Positions 16,062-26,144 of a stretch of DNA of 64,000 nt are shown here, one piece after another. The stretch is from assembly GCF_014268885.2 (NCBI RefSeq), contig NZ_CP077095.1:1679501-1743500 (forward strand). Reading direction: 5' to 3'. Origin of the DNA: Pseudomonas xantholysinigenes (GTDB lineage: Bacteria; Pseudomonadota; Gammaproteobacteria; Pseudomonadales; Pseudomonadaceae). The position numbers were made by a program, and so were the translations under genes. Below the pieces are notes generated by a model. That model had not been told where the DNA came from and did not search any database. It was given only the letters and a program-made list of their open reading frames with translations. Position 1 is the stretch's first letter; each line of letters begins with the position of its first letter.

Positions 16062-18731
16062 ATGCTTCGAATTCGCAAACTGGTTCTGGCCATCGCGGCA
16101 GCCTCGGCGCTGTCGTCCGGCGTGGCGAACGCCCTGGGGTTGGGGGAGCTGACCCTGAAGTCGGCGCAGAACCAGCCGCTGGATGCCGAGATCGAACTGC
16201 TCGACGTGCGCGACCTCACCGCGGCGCAGATGGCCCCCAGCCTGGCGCCACCGGAAGAGTTCGCCAAGGCCGGGGTGGCCTTCCCGCCTTACCTCGAGGA
16301 CCTGACCTTCACCCCGGTGATCAACCCCAACGGGCGCAGCGTGCTGCGGGTCACCTCGAGCAAGGCCTTGCCCGAGCCCGTGGTCAAGTTCCTGGTCCAG
16401 GTCATGTGGCCCCAGGGCCGCCTGATGCGCGACTACAGCGTGTTGCTCGACCAGGCCAAGGCCCAGGGCAGCGAGCCGGCGCCGGCCAATGTCAACCCGC
16501 CGGTGAGCACAGGCAACTACACCACCAAGCGCCGTGACACCCTCTGGCAGATCGCCGCGCGCAACACCAATGGCGGTTCGATCCAGCAGACCATGCTGGC
16601 GATCCAGGCGTTGAACCCGGACGCCTTCATCGGCAACAACATCAACCAGCTCAAGACCGGTCAGGTGCTGCGCTTGCCTGATCAACAGCAGGTGCAGAGC
16701 ATTGCCCAGGGCGAAGCCAACCGCGAAGTGGCCGAGCAGTATGCCGCCTGGCGCGAGGGCCGTCGTCTCGGTCCGCGTGCCCGGCAGCTGGACGCCACTC
16801 GCCGTGGCGAGGCCGGCGCCGCGCCGGCGCGCATTGCCCAGGGTGACAACCTGCGTCTGGTGGCGCCCGGTGGCAAGGCGGCGGGGCAGGCCAAGGCCCT
16901 CAGCGACAAGCTGGCCGTGGCCCAGGAAAGCCTCGACACCAGCCGTCGCGACAACGATGAACTCAAGAGCCGCATGGCCGACCTGCAGAGCCAGCTGGAC
17001 AAGCTGCAGCGTCTGATCGAACTGAAGAACGACCAACTGGCGCGCCTCGAAGCGCAGGGCGCAGCGCCTGCGCCAACGGCACCTGCGGCACTGCCGGGCG
17101 AACCTGCTCCGGCGCAGCCAGCGGTCAACGCGCAACTGACACCGGCCGAGCCAGTGGTCACTCCGGCGCCGGCCGCCGCCGACACCGCGCCACAGGATGC
17201 CGCGCCCGCAGCACCGGTAGATGAAACACCAGGCGTGCTCGACGAGCTGCTGGGCAACCCGCTGTTGCTGGGGCTGATTGCCGGCTCCGCGTTCCTGGTC
17301 CTGCTGTTGTTGCTGTTGCTCCTGGCGCGCAAGCGCAAGGCCCAGCAGGAGGCAGAGAAGCACCTGCGCATGGCGCGGGCGTTGGCTGAGGAAGGGGAGC
17401 GTGGTCCTGACCTGGACCTGCCACCGAGCAGCTTCGAAGGCCTGGACGTCTCGGCGCCGAGCGTGACCCTGGCGCCTGCCGTGGTCGCCGCTTCGGCCGC
17501 CGCTGCGACAGCTGCCGAGAAACCTGCTGCGTCCGCACCTGTCGAGGTACCGGCGCCAGCCGTGGACCCGCGTGCGGCGCTGCTTGCCGAGGTCGAAGAA
17601 AGCCTGGCCCGTGGCCGTCTCAATCACGCCGCTGACCTGCTCGAAGCTGCCGTCGCTTCCGACCCACAGCGCAGTGACCTGCGTTTGAAGCTGATGGAGG
17701 TCTACGCCCGCCAGGGTGATCAGGACGCCTTCGCTGGCCAGGAGCGCAAGCTGCAAGACAACGAACAGAACCAGGCCGAGGTCGCCTCGCTCAAGGAGCG
17801 CTTCCCGGCCATGCTGGGTGTCGCGGCCGTTGCGGCCGGCGCCGCGGCGTTGGCGGCGGAGATGGACGAGCAGTACGTTCAGGAGCTGCTGCAGGACCAG
17901 GAGCCGGCAGCGGTGGAGGCCGAGCCTGAGCCCGCAGCGGCGGTCGAGCCCGAACCGGTCGTCGCGGCCGAGCCTGAAGCCGCTCTGGCGCCGGCCATCG
18001 AAGAGGACGACCTGGACAGTGCTTTCGACCTGAGCCTGGGTGATGACCTGCCTGTGGATGACCTGTCGGTGGCGGACGCACTCGACCTGTCGGGCCTGGA
18101 AGATATCGCCCCGGCCGCGGCGCCGGTGGTGGCGGAGGCTGAGCCAGCGCCTGTCGCCCCGGCCAGCGACGCCGATGACGATTTCGAGGCGTTGCTCGCC
18201 CAGGCCCAGGCCACGCCGCAAAACGTCGACGACCTGGCCGATTTCGACCTGGATGTCGCTGAGCCAGAGGTCCCGACCAGTACCGAGGAAGCGCCGGTGG
18301 ATGTGGCCGCGGAACTGGCGGCATTCGAGTCGATGCCGGAGTTCGACCCGATTTCCGAGCTGGAGCTGCCTGACGACTTCGACCTGTCGTTGTCGCTGGA
18401 GGACGATTCGCCAGCAGCGAAGAACTTCGCTTCCGAGCTGGACGACGTCAACGCCGAGCTGGACAAGCTGTCGCAGAACCTCGACGCCGCTGCGCCGGCC
18501 ACGCCGACCTTCACCGCCGAGGATGCCGCGCTGGAGCCCGAGCCGCTGGACGACCTGGACTTCGACTTCTTCTCCGGTAGCGATGAAGTGGCCACCAAGC
18601 TTGACCTGGCTCGTGCCTATATCGACATGGGCGACCATCAGGGTGCCCGCGATATCCTTGACGAGGTGGTCAAGGACGGCGACGACAGCCAGCGCCAGGA
18701 AGCCAACGAGATGCTCTCGCGCCTGGTCTGA
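16062..18731 (+). CDS. fimV: FimV/HubP-family polar hub protein
   Basis: An 889-residue inner-membrane protein involved in type IV pilus assembly and polar organisation. It has a signal peptide (residues 1-26, ending GVANA), the conserved LGLGELTLKSAQNQPLDAEIELL domain, and a LysM-like peptidoglycan-binding segment at about 150-210 (RRDTLWQIAARN to LKTGQVLRLP). A coiled coil follows at about 285-330, then a Pro/Ala-rich linker and one membrane span at about 399-421 followed by RKRK. A long acidic cytoplasmic region ends in the C-terminal motif KLDLARAYIDMGDHQGARDILDEV. The length is close to P. aeruginosa FimV. It starts 71 bases after usg. Confidence 0.93.
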   Translation: MLRIRKLVLAIAAASALSSGVANALGLGELTLKSAQNQPLDAEIELLDVRDLTAAQMAPSLAPPEEFAKAGVAFPPYLEDLTFTPVINPNGRSVLRVTSSKALPEPVVKFLVQVMWPQGRLMRDYSVLLDQAKAQGSEPAPANVNPPVSTGNYTTKRRDTLWQIAARNTNGGSIQQTMLAIQALNPDAFIGNNINQLKTGQVLRLPDQQQVQSIAQGEANREVAEQYAAWREGRRLGPRARQLDATRRGEAGAAPARIAQGDNLRLVAPGGKAAGQAKALSDKLAVAQESLDTSRRDNDELKSRMADLQSQLDKLQRLIELKNDQLARLEAQGAAPAPTAPAALPGEPAPAQPAVNAQLTPAEPVVTPAPAAADTAPQDAAPAAPVDETPGVLDELLGNPLLLGLIAGSAFLVLLLLLLLLARKRKAQQEAEKHLRMARALAEEGERGPDLDLPPSSFEGLDVSAPSVTLAPAVVAASAAAATAAEKPAASAPVEVPAPAVDPRAALLAEVEESLARGRLNHAADLLEAAVASDPQRSDLRLKLMEVYARQGDQDAFAGQERKLQDNEQNQAEVASLKERFPAMLGVAAVAAGAAALAAEMDEQYVQELLQDQEPAAVEAEPEPAAAVEPEPVVAAEPEAALAPAIEEDDLDSAFDLSLGDDLPVDDLSVADALDLSGLEDIAPAAAPVVAEAEPAPVAPASDADDDFEALLAQAQATPQNVDDLADFDLDVAEPEVPTSTEEAPVDVAAELAAFESMPEFDPISELELPDDFDLSLSLEDDSPAAKNFASELDDVNAELDKLSQNLDAAAPATPTFTAEDAALEPEPLDDLDFDFFSGSDEVATKLDLARAYIDMGDHQGARDILDEVVKDGDDSQRQEANEMLSRLV

Positions 18732-18801
18732 TATTGGTGCGACCGCTCTGGCGCCCCGCTTCCACAGAAGATTCGCACAACCTGAGACCAGTGCGGTCCC
18801 T

Positions 18802-19125
18802 GTGGGAGCGGCTTCAGCCGCGAACACCGGCATAGCCGGTGCCAGACACCGCGTCGCTTGCTTCGCGGGCAAGCCCGCTCCCACAGGTGTGGTGCATGCC
18901 TTGAGGTCGGCGCGATTCCTGTGGGAGCGGCTTCAGCCGCGAACACCGGCATAGCCGGTGCCAGACACCGCGTCGCTTGCTTCGCGGGCAAGCCCGCTCC
19001 CACAGGTGTGGTGCATGCCCTGAGGTCGGCGCGATTCCTGTGGGAGCGGCTTCAGCCGCGAACACCGGCGCAGCCGGTGCCGGGCAGCGCGGTGCCTGAT
19101 TCGCCAGCAAGGCTGGCTCCTCAGG
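18802..19125. repeat. Three tandem copies of a 119-bp unit built from two facing REPs
   Basis: GTGGGAGCGGCTTCAGCCGC recurs at 18802, 18921 and 19040, an exact period of 119 bases. Each unit contains CACCGGCATAGCCGGTG and a second, facing REP ending in GCCCGCTCCCACAG. The first two units are nearly identical; the third has diverged after about 65 bases. This fills most of the 482-bp gap between fimV and truA, where I see no gene. Confidence 0.9.
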
Positions 19126-19213
19126 AGATGCGCATGGCTTGAGGTCTGTGCGATCGTTTCGCGGTTTGTCGGTATACTCCCGCCTTTGGTTTCATCATCA
19201 GGTTTGCCGCGCT

Positions 19214-20068
19214 TTGGACATCATCGACACCGCCGCCGCCGAATCGGCGGCCGAAGGCTACACCCGTATCGCCCTGGGCGTGGAATACAAAGGTTCGCGC
19301 TACCGCGGCTGGCAGCGCCAGGCCAGCGGCGTGCCCAGCGTCCAGCAAGCACTGGAGCAGGCGTTGTCGAAGGTGGCCGACGAGCCGATCAGCGTGATCT
19401 GCGCCGGGCGTACCGACGCCGGGGTGCATGGCTGCGGGCAGATCGTGCATTTCGATACCCGCGCCGTGCGCGATGAGCGCGCCTGGACCCTGGGCACCAA
19501 CTTCAACCTGCCCCACGACATCAGCGTGGTCTGGGCCACGCCCATGCCGGCGCATTTCCATGCCCGTTTCAAGGCCTGTGCCCGGCGCTACCGCTATGTG
19601 ATCTACAACGACCCGATCCGCCCGGCGCACCTGGCCGAGGAGGTGACCTGGAATCACCGGCCACTGGATGTCCAGCGCATGGCCCAGGCGGCGCAATACC
19701 TGCTGGGCACCCATGACTTCAGCGCCTTCCGTGCCAGTCAGTGCCAGGCCAAGTCGCCAATCAAGCATATCCACCATCTGCGCGTCACCCGTCACGGCCA
19801 GATGATCGTGCTGGACGTGCGGGCCACGGCGTTCCTGCACCATATGGTGCGCAACATCGCCGGTGTGCTGATGACCATCGGCGCTGGCGAGCGCCCAGTG
19901 GAATGGGCGCGCGAGGTGCTCGAGGGGCGCAATCGCCGCGAAGGCGGGGTGACCGCGCACCCTTACGGGCTGTACCTGGTGCAGGTGGAGTATCCGCCAG
20001 AGTACGCGCTGCCGCAGCGTTACATCGGCCCACACTTTCTTACCGGCTACGAGGCGTTGGCGGACTGA
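19214..20068 (+). CDS. truA: tRNA pseudouridine(38-40) synthase
   Basis: A 284-residue enzyme that makes pseudouridine at positions 38-40 of tRNA anticodon arms. The N-terminal [21 protein letters not shown] is the family start. The catalytic Asp is in [18 protein letters not shown], and the C-terminal half has [14 protein letters not shown]. The start is uncertain. The TTG at 19214 gives [18 protein letters not shown], which resembles known Pseudomonas TruA N-termini. A farther TTG at 19139 would add 25 residues read from repeat DNA and is unlikely. A region like a -10 box (GGTATACT near 19170) precedes it. Confidence 0.92.
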   Translation: MDIIDTAAAESAAEGYTRIALGVEYKGSRYRGWQRQASGVPSVQQALEQALSKVADEPISVICAGRTDAGVHGCGQIVHFDTRAVRDERAWTLGTNFNLPHDISVVWATPMPAHFHARFKACARRYRYVIYNDPIRPAHLAEEVTWNHRPLDVQRMAQAAQYLLGTHDFSAFRASQCQAKSPIKHIHHLRVTRHGQMIVLDVRATAFLHHMVRNIAGVLMTIGAGERPVEWAREVLEGRNRREGGVTAHPYGLYLVQVEYPPEYALPQRYIGPHFLTGYEALAD

Positions 20069-20127
20069 CGGGGCAAGGGGCATTTGCTACCATCGACGCC
20101 TTTCCGATCACTCAAGGTCCGCCGCCC

Positions 20128-20748
20128 ATGAGCAATGTTCGCAGCAAGATCTGCGGGATTACCCGTATCGAGGACGCCCTGGCCGCCGTCGAGGCTGGCG
20201 CCGATGCCCTGGGTTTCGTCTTCTATGCGAAAAGCCCGCGGGCGGTGGATGCTCGCCAGGCGCGGGCGATCATCGAGGCGCTGCCGCCGTTCGTGACCAC
20301 CGTGGGCTTGTTCGTCAACGCCTCGCGCTGTGAGCTCAACGAGATCCTCGAAGTGGTTTCCCTGGACCTGCTACAGTTCCACGGCGATGAAACCCCGGCC
20401 GATTGCGAGGGCTATCATCGCCCCTGGATCAAGGCCCTGCGGGTGCGTCCGGGGGATGACCTGGAAGCCGCCTGTCGCCACTACGCCGGTGCGCGCGGCA
20501 TCCTGCTGGACGCCTATGTGCCGGGGGTGCCAGGTGGAACCGGCGAGGCGTTCGACTGGTCACTGATTCCGCGGCGCCTGAGCAAGCCGATCATCCTTGC
20601 CGGCGGTCTGTCGGCCGACAACGTCGCCGAGGCCATCCGCCAGGTACGCCCCTATGCGGTGGATGTCAGTGGCGGTGTCGAGCAGGCTAAGGGCATCAAG
20701 GATGCGGCGAAGATCGACGCCTTCATGCAGGCGGTGAAACAGGCGTGA
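20128..20748 (+). CDS. trpF: Phosphoribosylanthranilate isomerase
   Basis: A 206-residue TIM-barrel enzyme of tryptophan synthesis that converts phosphoribosylanthranilate to the carboxyphenylamino-deoxyribulose phosphate. The catalytic Cys is in [11 protein letters not shown] (residues 7-17) and the general acid Asp in [19 protein letters not shown]. The phosphate loop is [15 protein letters not shown] plus VDVSGGVE. The start [10 protein letters not shown] at 20128 has AAGG about 10 bases upstream. It lies 59 bases after truA in the conserved Pseudomonas order. Confidence 0.96.
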   Translation: MSNVRSKICGITRIEDALAAVEAGADALGFVFYAKSPRAVDARQARAIIEALPPFVTTVGLFVNASRCELNEILEVVSLDLLQFHGDETPADCEGYHRPWIKALRVRPGDDLEAACRHYAGARGILLDAYVPGVPGGTGEAFDWSLIPRRLSKPIILAGGLSADNVAEAIRQVRPYAVDVSGGVEQAKGIKDAAKIDAFMQAVKQA

Positions 20749-20966
20749 ATGCGGATGTGACGGCTGGCCGCGCGCCATCGTCCATAGCTTTCGCAGCCCG
20801 GTGCTGCCAGGCCGCGCCAGTGCGCGGGGCAGGCCGGGGAAAAATTGAAGGTGGGGCGGTGCATGGCGAGGCCATGGCCGGCCCATCGTCGCTTTACACA
20901 AGAATTTGAGCTCAAGGGCAGGGCAGGGCCGTCAGGGTCCCCCGGCCAATACTGGAGAAAGCAAGC

Positions 20967-21860
20967 ATGAGCAACTGGTTGGTAGACAAACTGATCCCTT
21001 CGATCATGCGTTCCGAGGTGAAGAAGAGCTCGGTGCCGGAAGGGCTGTGGCACAAGTGCCCGTCCTGCGAAGCCGTGCTGTATCGCCCGGAGCTGGAAAA
21101 GACCCTCGACGTCTGCCCTAAGTGCAACCACCACATGCGTATCGGCGCCCGTGCGCGCATCGATATCTTCCTCGATCCAGAAGGCCGCGCCGAGCTGGGT
21201 GCCGACCTGGAACCGGTCGATCGCCTGAAGTTCCGCGACGGCAAGAAGTACAAGGACCGCCTGACCGCTGCGCAGAAGCAGACCGGCGAGAAGGACGCGC
21301 TGATTTCCATGAGCGGTACCCTGATGGGCATGCCGATCGTGGTCAGCGCCTTCGAGTTCTCCTTCATGGGCGGTTCCATGGGCGCCGTCGTCGGTGAGCG
21401 GTTCGTGCGTGCCGCCAACTACGCCCTGGAGCATCGTTGCCCGATGGTCTGCTTCTCCGCTTCTGGCGGTGCGCGCATGCAGGAAGCACTGATCTCGCTG
21501 ATGCAGATGGCCAAGACCTCCGCAGTGCTGGCGCGTCTGCGCGAAGAAGGCATTCCGTTCATCTCGGTACTGACCGATCCGGTCTACGGCGGCGTTTCGG
21601 CCAGCCTGGCGATGCTCGGCGATGTGATCGTCGGTGAGCCCAAGGCGCTGATCGGCTTCGCCGGCCCGCGGGTGATCGAGCAGACTGTACGCGAGAAACT
21701 GCCCGAAGGCTTCCAGCGTAGCGAGTTCCTGCTGGAACACGGCGCCATCGACCTGATCATCTCCCGCGAAGAGCTGCGTCCGCGCCTGGCTCGCCTGCTG
21801 GCGCAGATGACCGGCCAGGCCACCCCGGAAGCGGCCAAAGAGGTCGCTGCGGTCGCGTGA
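20967..21860 (+). CDS. accD: Acetyl-CoA carboxylase carboxyltransferase, beta subunit
   Basis: A 297-residue subunit that, with AccA, transfers CO2 from biotin to acetyl-CoA, the first step of fatty acid synthesis. The N-terminal four-Cys zinc ribbon (Cys31, 34, 50, 53 in KCPSC...VCPKC) is intact. The crotonase-fold domain follows, with [17 protein letters not shown] and [14 protein letters not shown] as acyl-CoA binding signatures. GGAG lies about 9 bases before the ATG. A 218-bp gap after trpF probably holds its promoter. Its stop overlaps the folC start. Confidence 0.97.
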   Translation: MSNWLVDKLIPSIMRSEVKKSSVPEGLWHKCPSCEAVLYRPELEKTLDVCPKCNHHMRIGARARIDIFLDPEGRAELGADLEPVDRLKFRDGKKYKDRLTAAQKQTGEKDALISMSGTLMGMPIVVSAFEFSFMGGSMGAVVGERFVRAANYALEHRCPMVCFSASGGARMQEALISLMQMAKTSAVLARLREEGIPFISVLTDPVYGGVSASLAMLGDVIVGEPKALIGFAGPRVIEQTVREKLPEGFQRSEFLLEHGAIDLIISREELRPRLARLLAQMTGQATPEAAKEVAAVA

Positions 21861-23167
21861 TGAACCAGCGCTCCCTGGGCGACTGGCTCGCCTACCTCGA
21901 ACAGCTGCACCCTTCGGCCATCGACATGGGCCTGGAGCGCTCGCAGCAGGTATTGGCTCGCTTGGGGCTGGGGCGGTTGGCGCCACGCGTGGTGACGGTT
22001 ACCGGTACCAACGGCAAGGGTTCGACCTGTGCCTTCGTTGCTGCGTTGCTGCGAGCCCAGGGGCTCAAGGTCGGGGTCTACAGCTCGCCGCACCTGCTGC
22101 GCTACAACGAGCGGGTGCTGCTCGACGGCGCCGAAGCCAGCGATGAGCAGCTGTGCCAAGCCTTCGCTGCCGTCGAGGCGGCGCGGGGCGAGATCTCGCT
22201 GACCTACTTCGAGATGGGCACGCTGGCGGCGTTCTGGCTGTTCAGGCAGTCCGCCCTGGATGCCGTGGTGCTCGAGGTCGGCCTGGGTGGCCGGCTGGAT
22301 GCGGTCAACCTGGTGGATGCCGATATTTCGCTGGTCACCAGCATCGGCGTCGATCATGCCGATTACCTTGGCGACACCCGCGAGTCGGTGGCGTTCGAAA
22401 AGGCCGGGATCTTCCGCGCCGGCAAGCCGGCCTTGTGCGGTGACCTGGACCCGCCGCAGCCGTTGCTGGACAAGGTGCGCGAGCTCAACTGCCCGTTCTT
22501 CCTGCGTGGCCGCGATTTCGACCTGGCCGTGAGTGCTGAGCATTGGCAATGGCATGGCCGCCGGCTCGACGGCGCGACGGTTCAGCTGCATGACTTGCCA
22601 TTGCTCGACCTGCCGATGGAGAACGCCAGCCTGGCGCTGCAGGCGTTCCTGCTTATGGGCCTGCCCTGGAACGAGGCGCAGGTGCGCCAAGCGTTGCAGG
22701 CAGCGCGCATCACCGGGCGTCTCGACCGGCGCGAGCTGAGCTTCAAGGGCAGGCGCGTCGAGCTGATGCTGGATGTCGGTCACAATCCACATGCGGCCGA
22801 GTACCTGGCCCGCCGCCTGGCGGCACGTGCACCGCGAGGGCGGCGCCTGGCGGTGTTCGGCCTGCTCGCCGACAAGGACCTGGAGGGCGTGCTCGCGCCC
22901 TTGCATGCCCTGGTCGATGAATGGGCAGTGACGCCGCTCGCCACGCCACGCAGCCGTCCGGCCACGGAGCTGGCCCAGGCCTTGACGAACCTCGGCGCGA
23001 CGGTGAAGTCTTACCCCAGTGTCGCCGCGGCCCTCGAGGGGCAGTGCGCGCAGGCGACGGCGGATGACCAGATCCTGCTGTTCGGTTCGTTTTTCTGCGT
23101 CGGCGAGGCCTTGGCCTGGCTCGAGCGGCAGGTCCCAGAGGATGGAGTAGATGGCAGTGCTGGATAA
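21860..23167 (+). CDS. folC: Bifunctional dihydrofolate synthase/folylpolyglutamate synthase
   Basis: A 435-residue Mur-ligase-family enzyme that adds glutamate to dihydropteroate and to folates. The ATP loop is VTGTNGKGSTCAFVAALL (about residues 47-64). The YSSPHLLRYNERVLLDG segment and EVGLGGRLDAVNLVDADISLVTSIGVDHADYLG are family signatures. The C-terminal domain has VELMLDVGHNPHAAEYLA. The ATG shares its A with the accD TGA (TGATG), so translation is likely coupled. It ends 17 bases inside the next gene. Confidence 0.96.
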   Translation: MNQRSLGDWLAYLEQLHPSAIDMGLERSQQVLARLGLGRLAPRVVTVTGTNGKGSTCAFVAALLRAQGLKVGVYSSPHLLRYNERVLLDGAEASDEQLCQAFAAVEAARGEISLTYFEMGTLAAFWLFRQSALDAVVLEVGLGGRLDAVNLVDADISLVTSIGVDHADYLGDTRESVAFEKAGIFRAGKPALCGDLDPPQPLLDKVRELNCPFFLRGRDFDLAVSAEHWQWHGRRLDGATVQLHDLPLLDLPMENASLALQAFLLMGLPWNEAQVRQALQAARITGRLDRRELSFKGRRVELMLDVGHNPHAAEYLARRLAARAPRGRRLAVFGLLADKDLEGVLAPLHALVDEWAVTPLATPRSRPATELAQALTNLGATVKSYPSVAAALEGQCAQATADDQILLFGSFFCVGEALAWLERQVPEDGVDGSAG

Positions 23168-23825
23168 AGGAATGAAACAGCGCATGGTCGGTGCGCTGGT
23201 GCTGGTGGCGCTGGCGGTGATCTTCCTGCCGATGTTGTTCACCCGCGAGGACGAGATGCGCCAGGTGCGTGTCGAGGCGCCCGAGGCGCCGGCCATGCCG
23301 AGCCTACCGCAAGTGCAGGTGGAGCCGGTCCAGGTGCTGGAGCCTCAGCCGTTGCCGGAGCAGAACGAGCAGCCGCCGGTGGTGGTCAACGAGTCCACGG
23401 CGCCGGTGACGACGCCGAGCCAGCCTATCGCGCCGGTAACCGCCGTTACCCCGCATGCGCAGCCCAAGCCGCAGACCCCGGTACCGACGCCGCCGGTCGC
23501 CAAGGTGGAGGCGCGTCCGACGCCTGCGCCGAGTGTGGCGCCCGCCGCCAAGCCTGCCGCGCCGTCGAAGATCGATGTCAACGGCCTGCCGGTGAGCTGG
23601 TCGATCCAACTGGCCAGCCTGTCGAATCGGGCCGGTGCCGAAAACCTGCAGAAGACCCTGCGCAGCCAAGGCTACAACGCCTATATCCGTTCGGCGGATG
23701 GCATGAACCGGGTATTCGTCGGGCCGCTGATCGAGCGCGCCGAGGCCGAGCGCCTGCGTGATGTGATCAACCGCCAGCAAAACCTCAAGGGCATCGTGGT
23801 GCGCTTCCAGCCGGAGCGTGGCTGA
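23151..23825 (+). CDS. dedD: SPOR-domain cell-division protein, DedD-like
   Basis: A 224-residue bitopic membrane protein. Residues 10-28 (RMVGALVLVALAVIFLPML) form the membrane anchor with a short cytoplasmic N-terminus. Residues 35-140 are a Pro/Val/Ala-rich periplasmic linker. The C-terminal SPOR domain (about 148-222, SWSIQLASLSNRAGAENLQKTL to VFVGPL) binds denuded septal peptidoglycan. It overlaps folC by 17 bases and precedes cvpA, the same context as E. coli folC-dedD-cvpA-purF, which supports the name. Confidence 0.88.
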   Translation: MAVLDKGMKQRMVGALVLVALAVIFLPMLFTREDEMRQVRVEAPEAPAMPSLPQVQVEPVQVLEPQPLPEQNEQPPVVVNESTAPVTTPSQPIAPVTAVTPHAQPKPQTPVPTPPVAKVEARPTPAPSVAPAAKPAAPSKIDVNGLPVSWSIQLASLSNRAGAENLQKTLRSQGYNAYIRSADGMNRVFVGPLIERAEAERLRDVINRQQNLKGIVVRFQPERG

Positions 23826-23835
23826 CGCCTGACTG

Positions 23836-23860
23836 TCGACACAAGGCCGCTCCTACAGGT
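23836..23860. repeat. Single half of the second REP class
   Basis: CGACACAAGGCCGCTCCTAC is a solitary half of the unit found as inverted pairs at 5072 and 48006. It lies in the 201-bp gap between dedD and cvpA. A GC-rich dyad CTCGCGAGG follows near 23890. Confidence 0.7.
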
Positions 23861-24026
23861 GCGTGCAGGATTTTGCCGGCGTGGGATTGCCTCGCGAGGG
23901 CTTTTCAGGGGGCACAAAGCTGTCCCCAAAGTCAGCCTCCAGCCCTTCAAACGCCTGACATTCCGCTTACCCCCAAGCCCTTTGCTCTGGTAAAATGCGC
24001 CGCCTCAAACGTCGGCAGGCAGCACC

Positions 24027-24581
24027 GTGGCATTTACCTGGGTTGATTGGGCGATCATCGTGATCGTCGCCATTTCATCGCTGATCAGTCTCAAGCGCGG
24101 CTTCGTCAAGGAAGCCTTGTCCCTGCTCATCTGGATAGTCGCCGGTGCGGTGGCCTGGATGTTCGGCGGGTCGTTGTCACAGTACCTGGAAAGCTATATT
24201 CAGACCCCTTCCGCACGGGTCATTGCCGGCTGCGCCATTTTGTTCGTCGCCACCTTGCTGGTGGGGGCGATGCTCAACTTCCTTATCGGCGAGCTGATCC
24301 GCGTGACCGGGTTGTCCGGCACCGATCGTTTCCTCGGCATGGCCTTCGGCGCCGCGCGCGGCGCCCTGCTGGTGGTGGTGGCCGTCGGGCTGCTGAGCCT
24401 GGGGCCGGTACAGCAGGATCCGTGGTGGCAGGAATCGCGCCTGATACCACAATTTCTATTGGTAGCCGACTGGTCGAAGAACCTGATCCTCGGGTTCACC
24501 GGCCAGTGGATGTCCAGTGGGGTCAGCGCACCCGTTGACCTTCCGTTCAAGGAACAGCTGCTCGGACCTACCCGGCCCTGA
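24027..24581 (+). CDS. cvpA: CvpA family membrane protein
   Basis: A 184-residue inner-membrane protein named for its role in colicin V production in E. coli; its molecular function is still unclear. Four hydrophobic spans are visible (about residues 5-22, 29-47, 64-85 and 102-122), with the conserved ISLKRGFVKEALSLLIWI and GAARGALLVVVAVGLL. The start is GTG (VAFTWVDWAII) with only a weak ribosome site GGCAGG. It lies 42 bases before purF and is probably in one operon with it. Confidence 0.92.
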   Translation: MAFTWVDWAIIVIVAISSLISLKRGFVKEALSLLIWIVAGAVAWMFGGSLSQYLESYIQTPSARVIAGCAILFVATLLVGAMLNFLIGELIRVTGLSGTDRFLGMAFGAARGALLVVVAVGLLSLGPVQQDPWWQESRLIPQFLLVADWSKNLILGFTGQWMSSGVSAPVDLPFKEQLLGPTRP

Positions 24582-24623
24582 GCGCTTTTCACTCAAGTTT
24601 CATCAAAGTAGGGGTTGCGTCGC

Positions 24624-26129
24624 ATGTGTGGCATCGTCGGTATCGTCGGTAAGTCGAACGTCAATCAGGCGCTGTATGACGCGCTAACCGTGCTCCAGCA
24701 CCGCGGCCAGGACGCTGCCGGTATCGTGACCAGCCACGACGGCCGGTTGTTCCTGCGCAAGGATAACGGCCTGGTGCGCGACGTCTTCCAGCAGCGCCAC
24801 ATGCAGCGCCTGGTGGGCAGCATCGGTATCGGCCACGTGCGCTACCCGACCGCCGGCAGCTCGACCTCGGCCGAGGCCCAGCCGTTCTACGTCAACTCGC
24901 CGTATGGCATCACCCTGGCGCACAACGGCAACCTGACCAACGTCGAGCAGTTGGCCAAGGAGATCTACGAGTCCGACCTGCGCCACGTCAACACCAACTC
25001 CGATTCCGAAGTGCTGCTCAATGTGTTCGCCCACGAGCTGGCGGTACGCGGCAAGTTGCAGCCGACCGAGGAAGACGTGTTCGCCGCCGTTTCCCATGTG
25101 CATAGCCGCTGTGTCGGCGGCTATGCGGTGGTGGCGATGATCACCGGCTACGGCATCGTCGGCTTCCGCGACCCCAACGGCATCCGCCCGGTGGTGTTCG
25201 GCCAGCGTCATACCGACGAAGGCGTCGAGTACATGATCGCTTCGGAAAGCGTGGCCCTGGACGTGCTCGGCTTCACCCTGATCCGCGACCTGGCCCCGGG
25301 CGAGGCGGTGTACATCACCGAAGGCGGGCAGATGTTCACCAAGCAGTGCGCGGAAAACCCGAAACTGCAGCCGTGCATCTTCGAGCATGTCTACCTGGCC
25401 CGTCCGGACTCGATCATCGACGGTGTTTCGGTGTACAAGGCGCGCCTGCGCATGGGCGAGAAGCTGGCCGAGAAGATCCAGCGCGAGCGTCCGGACCACG
25501 ATATCGACGTGGTCATCCCGATCCCCGACACCAGCCGCACCGCCGCGCTGGAGCTGGCCAACCACCTGGGCGTCAAGTTCCGCGAAGGCTTCGTCAAGAA
25601 CCGCTACATCGGCCGTACCTTCATCATGCCCGGCCAGGCCGCGCGCAAGAAGTCGGTACGCCAGAAGCTCAACGCCATCGAACTGGAATTCCGCGGCAAG
25701 AACGTGATGCTGGTGGACGACTCGATCGTACGCGGCACCACCTGCAAGCAGATCATCCAGATGGCCCGCGAAGCCGGCGCCAAGAACGTCTACTTCTGCT
25801 CCGCGGCCCCTGCGGTGCGCTACCCCAACGTCTACGGCATCGACATGCCGAGCGCTCACGAACTGATCGCCCACAACCGTACCACCGAACAGGTGGCCGA
25901 GTTGATCGGCGCCGACTGGCTGGTCTACCAGGACCTGCCGGACCTCATCGACTCGGTCGGGGGCGGCAAGATCAAGATCGAGCATTTCGATTGCGCGGTG
26001 TTCAACGGTGAGTATGTCACCGGCGATATCGACGAAGCCTACCTCGAGCGCATCGAGCAGGCTCGTAACGACCTGGCCAAGGTGAAGAACCAGGCGGTCA
26101 GCGCGATCATCGACCTGTACAACAACTGA
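24624..26129 (+). CDS. purF: Amidophosphoribosyltransferase
   Basis: A 501-residue enzyme of the first committed purine step, forming phosphoribosylamine from PRPP and glutamine. Mature proteins start at Cys2, here [21 protein letters not shown], the Ntn glutaminase nucleophile. [10 protein letters not shown] and [21 protein letters not shown] follow. The C-terminal PRTase domain has [18 protein letters not shown], the PRPP loop. A TTG at 24615 would add three residues but would bury the catalytic Cys, so the ATG at 24624 is right. Confidence 0.97.
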   Translation: MCGIVGIVGKSNVNQALYDALTVLQHRGQDAAGIVTSHDGRLFLRKDNGLVRDVFQQRHMQRLVGSIGIGHVRYPTAGSSTSAEAQPFYVNSPYGITLAHNGNLTNVEQLAKEIYESDLRHVNTNSDSEVLLNVFAHELAVRGKLQPTEEDVFAAVSHVHSRCVGGYAVVAMITGYGIVGFRDPNGIRPVVFGQRHTDEGVEYMIASESVALDVLGFTLIRDLAPGEAVYITEGGQMFTKQCAENPKLQPCIFEHVYLARPDSIIDGVSVYKARLRMGEKLAEKIQRERPDHDIDVVIPIPDTSRTAALELANHLGVKFREGFVKNRYIGRTFIMPGQAARKKSVRQKLNAIELEFRGKNVMLVDDSIVRGTTCKQIIQMAREAGAKNVYFCSAAPAVRYPNVYGIDMPSAHELIAHNRTTEQVAELIGADWLVYQDLPDLIDSVGGGKIKIEHFDCAVFNGEYVTGDIDEAYLERIEQARNDLAKVKNQAVSAIIDLYNN

Positions 26130-26144
26130 TTTGGGAGCGACGGC

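Noticed and set aside
18802..19125. CRISPR-like regular repeats between fimV and truA
   Set aside because: The repeats are 119 bp direct copies without unique spacers and consist of REP palindromes. No cas genes are near.
19139..19213. N-terminal extension of truA to a TTG at 19139
   Set aside because: The extra 25 residues are read from the sequence after the REP array and do not match the TruA family start. A promoter-like region lies inside.
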